Under the pieces are notes generated by a model. The model worked only from the letters and a program-made list of their open reading frames with translations, made no database searches and had not been told where the DNA came from. Made by a program: the position numbers and the translations under genes. A stretch of 64,000 nucleotides of DNA from Agapetus fuscipes (taxonomy: Eukaryota > Arthropoda > Insecta > Trichoptera > Glossosomatidae): assembly GCA_951799405.1 (NCBI GenBank), contig OX637339.1, forward strand, positions 19,282,001 through 19,346,000, given 5' to 3'. The stretch's first letter is position 1. Each line of letters opens with the position of its first letter. Shown in pieces: positions 60,895 to 64,000 of this stretch.

Positions 60895-61455
60895 GGGCCG
60901 ATCTTATAAACATCCGTTTGTTAAATGTCAAATCTAATAAACCGAAACTTGGTACAAATGTTGTTATTCTGTATTATAACAATTCGTTCGTAAATTTTCG
61001 GTTTAATTTTACCGGCGGATCTAACCGACAGCCGACCCCCGGTTTTCGGGTAGATACCGGTCGGTTTGTTAAAGTTTGAGGTTAGGTCAGCTGTCAAAGC
61101 ATTCTTTTTTTGCGGTGAGTTTAGCGTGCCATTGGACTTCTACGCTCTATACTGTTGAAGATAATTTCTTCTGACAGTGATAGAGAATTCATTAAAATAG
61201 GGCTGTATCAGTCGTTTTCGTGTTTTTCATACGCAACTTTAGGTTATGTTTCTTCTCTGACAGCAAACGGATGACATATGTTCATGAATGCACGCAAAAA
61301 ATCATCAAAAATACGAGTGCATTATTGAGAACTAACGGACGGTTAAAAAAGCTTTATAGGACGACCATCGGTAAGATCAGTCCGTTAACGTCCATCCGTT
61401 AGTAAAATGAGGATTTACTTACGAATATTTAGTCCAGCGCTTATAAGAACGGCCC
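60895..61455. mobile_element. PIF/Harbinger-like MITE, TAA TSD
   Basis: 561 bp flanked by TAA (60892-60894, 61456-61458). Ends GGGCCGATCTTATAA and, from the right, GGGCCGTTCTTATAA are inverted. No coding. The right TSD touches the next fold-back element. Confidence 0.75.
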
Positions 61456-61458
61456 TAA

Positions 61459-61795
61459 AGCTTTCACGGCCAGTTCTTGTTGACACAATAATCACTTTTT
61501 TTGGGCTATGTAGCCGTGGTCTGGTTGATTCTTTCCGGACAGTTTCGCCCATTGCTCCGATGGGCATTATCAGCGGTTGGCTAGTTGCTGTGATCTTCTT
61601 AAAGGATCTGGTGTAGAGTAGATCCTGTAAGAAAAAGAAAATTTTAAGTTTCTAGTATAACAGATCCTGTAATAAGATCACAGCGACTAGCCAACCGCTG
61701 ATAATGCCCATCGGAGCAATGGGAGAAACTGTCTGGAAAGAATCAACCAGACCACGGCTACAAAGCCCGACAAAAGTGATTGTTGTTTCAACATT
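61459..61795. mobile_element. Fold-back element, hammerhead-like family 2
   Basis: Reversed arm 61459-61610 and forward arm 61650-61792 around TAGAGTAGATCCTGTAAG and ATCCTGTAATAAGATCAC. Forward core CTGATAA, helix II GCCCAT/ATGGG(A), GAAAC, then TGTC. Same family as 57415-57650. Confidence 0.6.
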
Positions 61796-62130
61796 AGGAT
61801 GATTTATTTGGTGAGCGCTATTTTTGTGTGAATCACACCTCAAGAGCCCTGTGCGATCTTGATCGTCACTATAGAAAGCATCAATTCTCTAGCAAGACCC
61901 AGTTGCTGTAAGGCTGGATGGACCTTTGGTGATCGGGCTTTGGTAACGGTATATGAATTTTTCAACCCAGCGAAGAGCCTATTCAAAATTATATTGTTCT
62001 TGCATCCTGCCTCCTTTCGTCTAGGGGTGGCCGATACCTCCACACAACTCTGTCCTTGCATACTACTTTCAACTGTATATTTTTGTGCTCTGCCAGGAAT
62101 TGAACCCGCAACCTTCTGACCTTGGTGACC
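61796..62130 (-). repeat. SINE-B, interrupted
   Basis: ATTAGGATGATTTATTTGGT to AGAGCCTATTCAAAATTATA, then about 60-70 bp of RTE-like LINE end (minus-strand ACTTTCAACTG flank, GTCTAGGGGTGGCCGATACC), then the tRNA part with GGAATTGAACCCGCAACC. Confidence 0.6.
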
Positions 62131-62640
62131 TTGGTGACCGGTCCGTAGCTCAGTGGTAACACTGCGGACTCTGAATGGGAAGGTTGTGGGTTCGATTCCC
62201 GGCGGAGCACAAAAAATATACCATTTATATTTTCAAATTTGCTCTTCGCTGGTTGAAAAATTCATAAAACCTTTACCAATGACCGGTCACCAAAGGTCCA
62301 TCCAGCCTTACAGCAACTGGGTCTTGCTTGAGAATTGGCGCTTTGTAGCGACGACGATCAAGCTCGTAAAAAGGTCAATAGCTCAATTGGTAGAATGCTT
62401 GCATTCCATGCCGAGAGCAAGGGTTCGATCTCAAAGGTTTACTCAGCCTTTACAATAAAATGAGAACCAGCCCCCCCGGGAGCTGGGAAACCCCCACTTC
62501 AACTGAAAGTGGTTGGTGTGAGGCCGGCCCCCTTACCTGTAAAAATAAATAGGTCCCGAAGCGCCACAGGCGACCCCTTCGGGGATAACGCAGGCAAGAA
62601 GTCACACTATATGTGTAGCTTAGTTGCGTTAGTTGCGTAC
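62131..62640 (+). repeat. Composite SINE-B/SINE-A, copy 4
   Basis: Forward copy. The tRNA-like head is the best preserved (GTCCGTAGCTCAGTGGTAAC, GGGTTCGATTCCCGGCGG), SINE-B body to 62369, then AGCTCGTAAAAAGGTCAATAG leads into SINE-A to 62640. No 5S head. 62640-63080 shows nothing recognised. Confidence 0.8.
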
Positions 62641-63080
62641 CTTCCATTTACGATTCTGAAGAGTTACGACTAGACTAGGGATTAGTCAATATTCTTTCTG
62701 ATATTGGTCAACAATGTCAGATGCTATGTCCTTGTCAAGGAATCGTTTAAGCTACAAGTATTAGTATACGAGTATATCAAGCATAAAGCAGATATGAAAC
62801 GGGCTGGTTTATCTCAAGATTGTGGGAAATCCACAAAAATAAATATATAATGTGCGTACAATGTGTTTGCTCACTCAAAGTATATGCAAATACAGTACCA
62901 AGTATTTACTTTATATTAAACAGCACAAAATTCTGGTGAAACCAGTTTTTTTTATCTGTGGCCATTCAAATATTGGCGTTTCTTGAATGTTGAACATTTT
63001 TAATTCTATGAGTTGTTTTTCCTTTATTATTTGTGTGTAATTTTATTTTTTCAAGATAATAAAAATATTATGACTACTTT

Positions 63081-63366
63081 GGGGCCGTCCATAAATTACG
63101 TCATCGATTTTGGCCGATTTTCGACCCCCCCCCCTTACAATCATCCTATAGTCATTATCTAATGACCCCCTCCCCCTCTTGCTGTAATAATGGATGAGCT
63201 TAATAATTAATAATGTTATATTACTTACATAATATTTTGCATATTTTGTAGAAATTGGTCTTTACAAGAACGACGTCACTTTTGATACTCGTACATCATT
63301 TGCCATCATCCGCAGACCAGACTCCCCCCCCCCTTAATGCAAATGACGTAATATATGGACAGCCCC
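63081..63366. repeat. Complete MITE with GGGGCCGTCCAT ends
   Basis: 286 bp. Left GGGGCCGTCCATAAATTACG, right in reverse GGGGCTGTCCATATATTACG. Contains long C runs (63126, 63325). Inverted relative to the truncated copy at 12214-12497. Superfamily not assigned. Confidence 0.75.
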
Positions 63367-63560
63367 TTAGCCAATGTCACCCCTGTTTCAGGGAAGGTCG
63401 GCAAAAGTTGCAGGGCTTATGTTCATTTGAGGTTTGGTTATTTTAATTTGTAAGTACACATTCAGCATTTGTAAGCGCGAACTACACGTGTTGGTTTGTG
63501 GGCATACATCTGAGAGCTTTAAATGAATATATCCTTGCAACTTAGATTATAGATTATAGA
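63367..63560 (+). repeat. Family L repeat
   Basis: GCCAATGTCACCCCTGTTTC to CAACTTAGATTATAGATTAT; TTATAGAT-type tail. Confidence 0.7.
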
Positions 63561-63561
63561 T

Positions 63562-63705
63562 GACCACTTTGCCAATGTCACCCCCGTTGCAGGGTTTATG
63601 TTCATTTGAGATTGGGTTTTTATGTTGTAAATCCACATGCGGTATGTGTAAGTGCAAACTTATACGTATCTGCTTACAATGCTTGTAATATGAATCTCAA
63701 ATGCT
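63562..63705 (+). repeat. Family L repeat, deleted
   Basis: ACTTTGCCAATGTCACCCCC joined to TTGCAGGGTTTATG; ends ATGAATCTCAAATG with the tail replaced by the next palindrome. Confidence 0.6.
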
Positions 63706-63707
63706 AT

Positions 63708-63859
63708 GGATAAAAGAAAAACAGCTTTGTTTTCGATTACGTGCATCGTCAGGTTAGTATTAATTTAACCACCTGACGATGCAAACGGATGTTTGCGAAA
63801 CCAGTTGTGGTATAAAAATATATATACTCACGTAATCGAAAGCTGTTTTTCTTTTATCC
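63708..63859. mobile_element. Fold-back element, hammerhead-like family 3
   Basis: Outer arms GGATAAAAGAAAAACAGCTT and the reverse at 63840-63859, inner arms GCATCGTCAGGTTA/TAACC..CTGACGATGC. Carries the ribozyme-like motif at 63768-63811. Confidence 0.6.
63768..63811 (+). ncRNA. Candidate hammerhead-ribozyme-like motif
   Basis: Helix I ACCAC (63768-63772)/GTGGT (63807-63811); core CTGACGA (63773-63779); one extra T; helix II GCAAAC/GTTTGC (63781-63786, 63791-63796) with loop GGAT; GAAA (63797-63800); helix III C-G around CA; then TT before helix I. All core positions fit; sequence is unrelated to the 51809 motif. Confidence 0.45.
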
Positions 63860-63934
63860 TTAATGATGAACGATTACAAAGTTAATGCCTCTACAATCAA
63901 TAAAACTCAAATGTTATCTTCGTTTGATTATTTC

Positions 63935-64000
63935 TTGACTTATAGGTTGGTATGCGGCTGACCACCCATACTGTGAAAAAATGGTTCACTTTGCCAATGT
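63935..64000 (+). repeat. Family L repeat, cut by the window edge
   Basis: Starts at the common 5' boundary (TTGACTTATAGGTTGGTATG) and runs off the end at GCCAATGT. Confidence 0.65.

Noticed and set aside
62139..62215. A possible functional tRNA gene (good A- and B-box)
   Set aside because: It continues without a break into the SINE-B body, lacks a clean acceptor stem, and matches other SINE-B heads.

Overview
This window looks like nuclear DNA of an insect. The genes have introns with GT...AG boundaries. The two best genes are an insect-type beta3-tubulin and an animal SAC1 phosphoinositide phosphatase. Nearly everything else is layered transposon debris: tRNA- and 5S-rRNA-derived SINEs, CR1-, RTE- and Jockey-like LINE ends, hAT and PIF/Harbinger elements, MITEs and solo-LTR-like pieces. 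I cannot fix the order of insect from the sequence alone.

Layout. 1-10.5 kb: no host gene seen, only repeats. 10.5-24.2 kb (+): beta3-tubulin in three coding exons; intron 1 is about 11.2 kb and holds a 1.7 kb higher-order minisatellite, a 56-bp minisatellite and nested SINE/hAT/LINE insertions. 24.2-26.1 kb: intergenic repeats. 26.1-45.3 kb (+): SAC1 in 14 coding exons (601 codons in my model), with a catalytic CX5R motif in exon 10 and a C-terminal membrane hairpin in exon 13. Its introns carry a 2.8 kb Harbinger element with a dead Myb/SANT-like gene and a 1.0 kb hAT. It also has three local duplications that involve splice sites. 45.3-52 kb: repeats only. 52.6-53.2 kb (-): a small two-exon gene for a 51-residue Cys/Pro-rich protein. 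54.0-57.2 kb (+): the first two coding exons of a probable ZnT/SLC30 zinc transporter, which continues beyond the window.

The most interesting signals are: (1) the cryptic Cys/Pro-rich gene, divergent from the putative zinc transporter; (2) a modular SINE whose 5S-rRNA/tRNA core is joined at one breakpoint to three different 3' modules, one matching the 3' end of a CR1-like LINE in the same window; (3) hammerhead-ribozyme-like cores with matching helices in fold-back elements that resemble Penelope-type repeats; (4) an in-frame 54-bp repeat of the SAC1 exon 4 splice donor, which could add 0-7 copies of an 18-residue module; (5) several nested insertions whose target-site duplications let their order be read.

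Gene functions are inferred from motifs I recognise; no database search was possible. Repeat edges are approximate unless a target-site duplication is stated.
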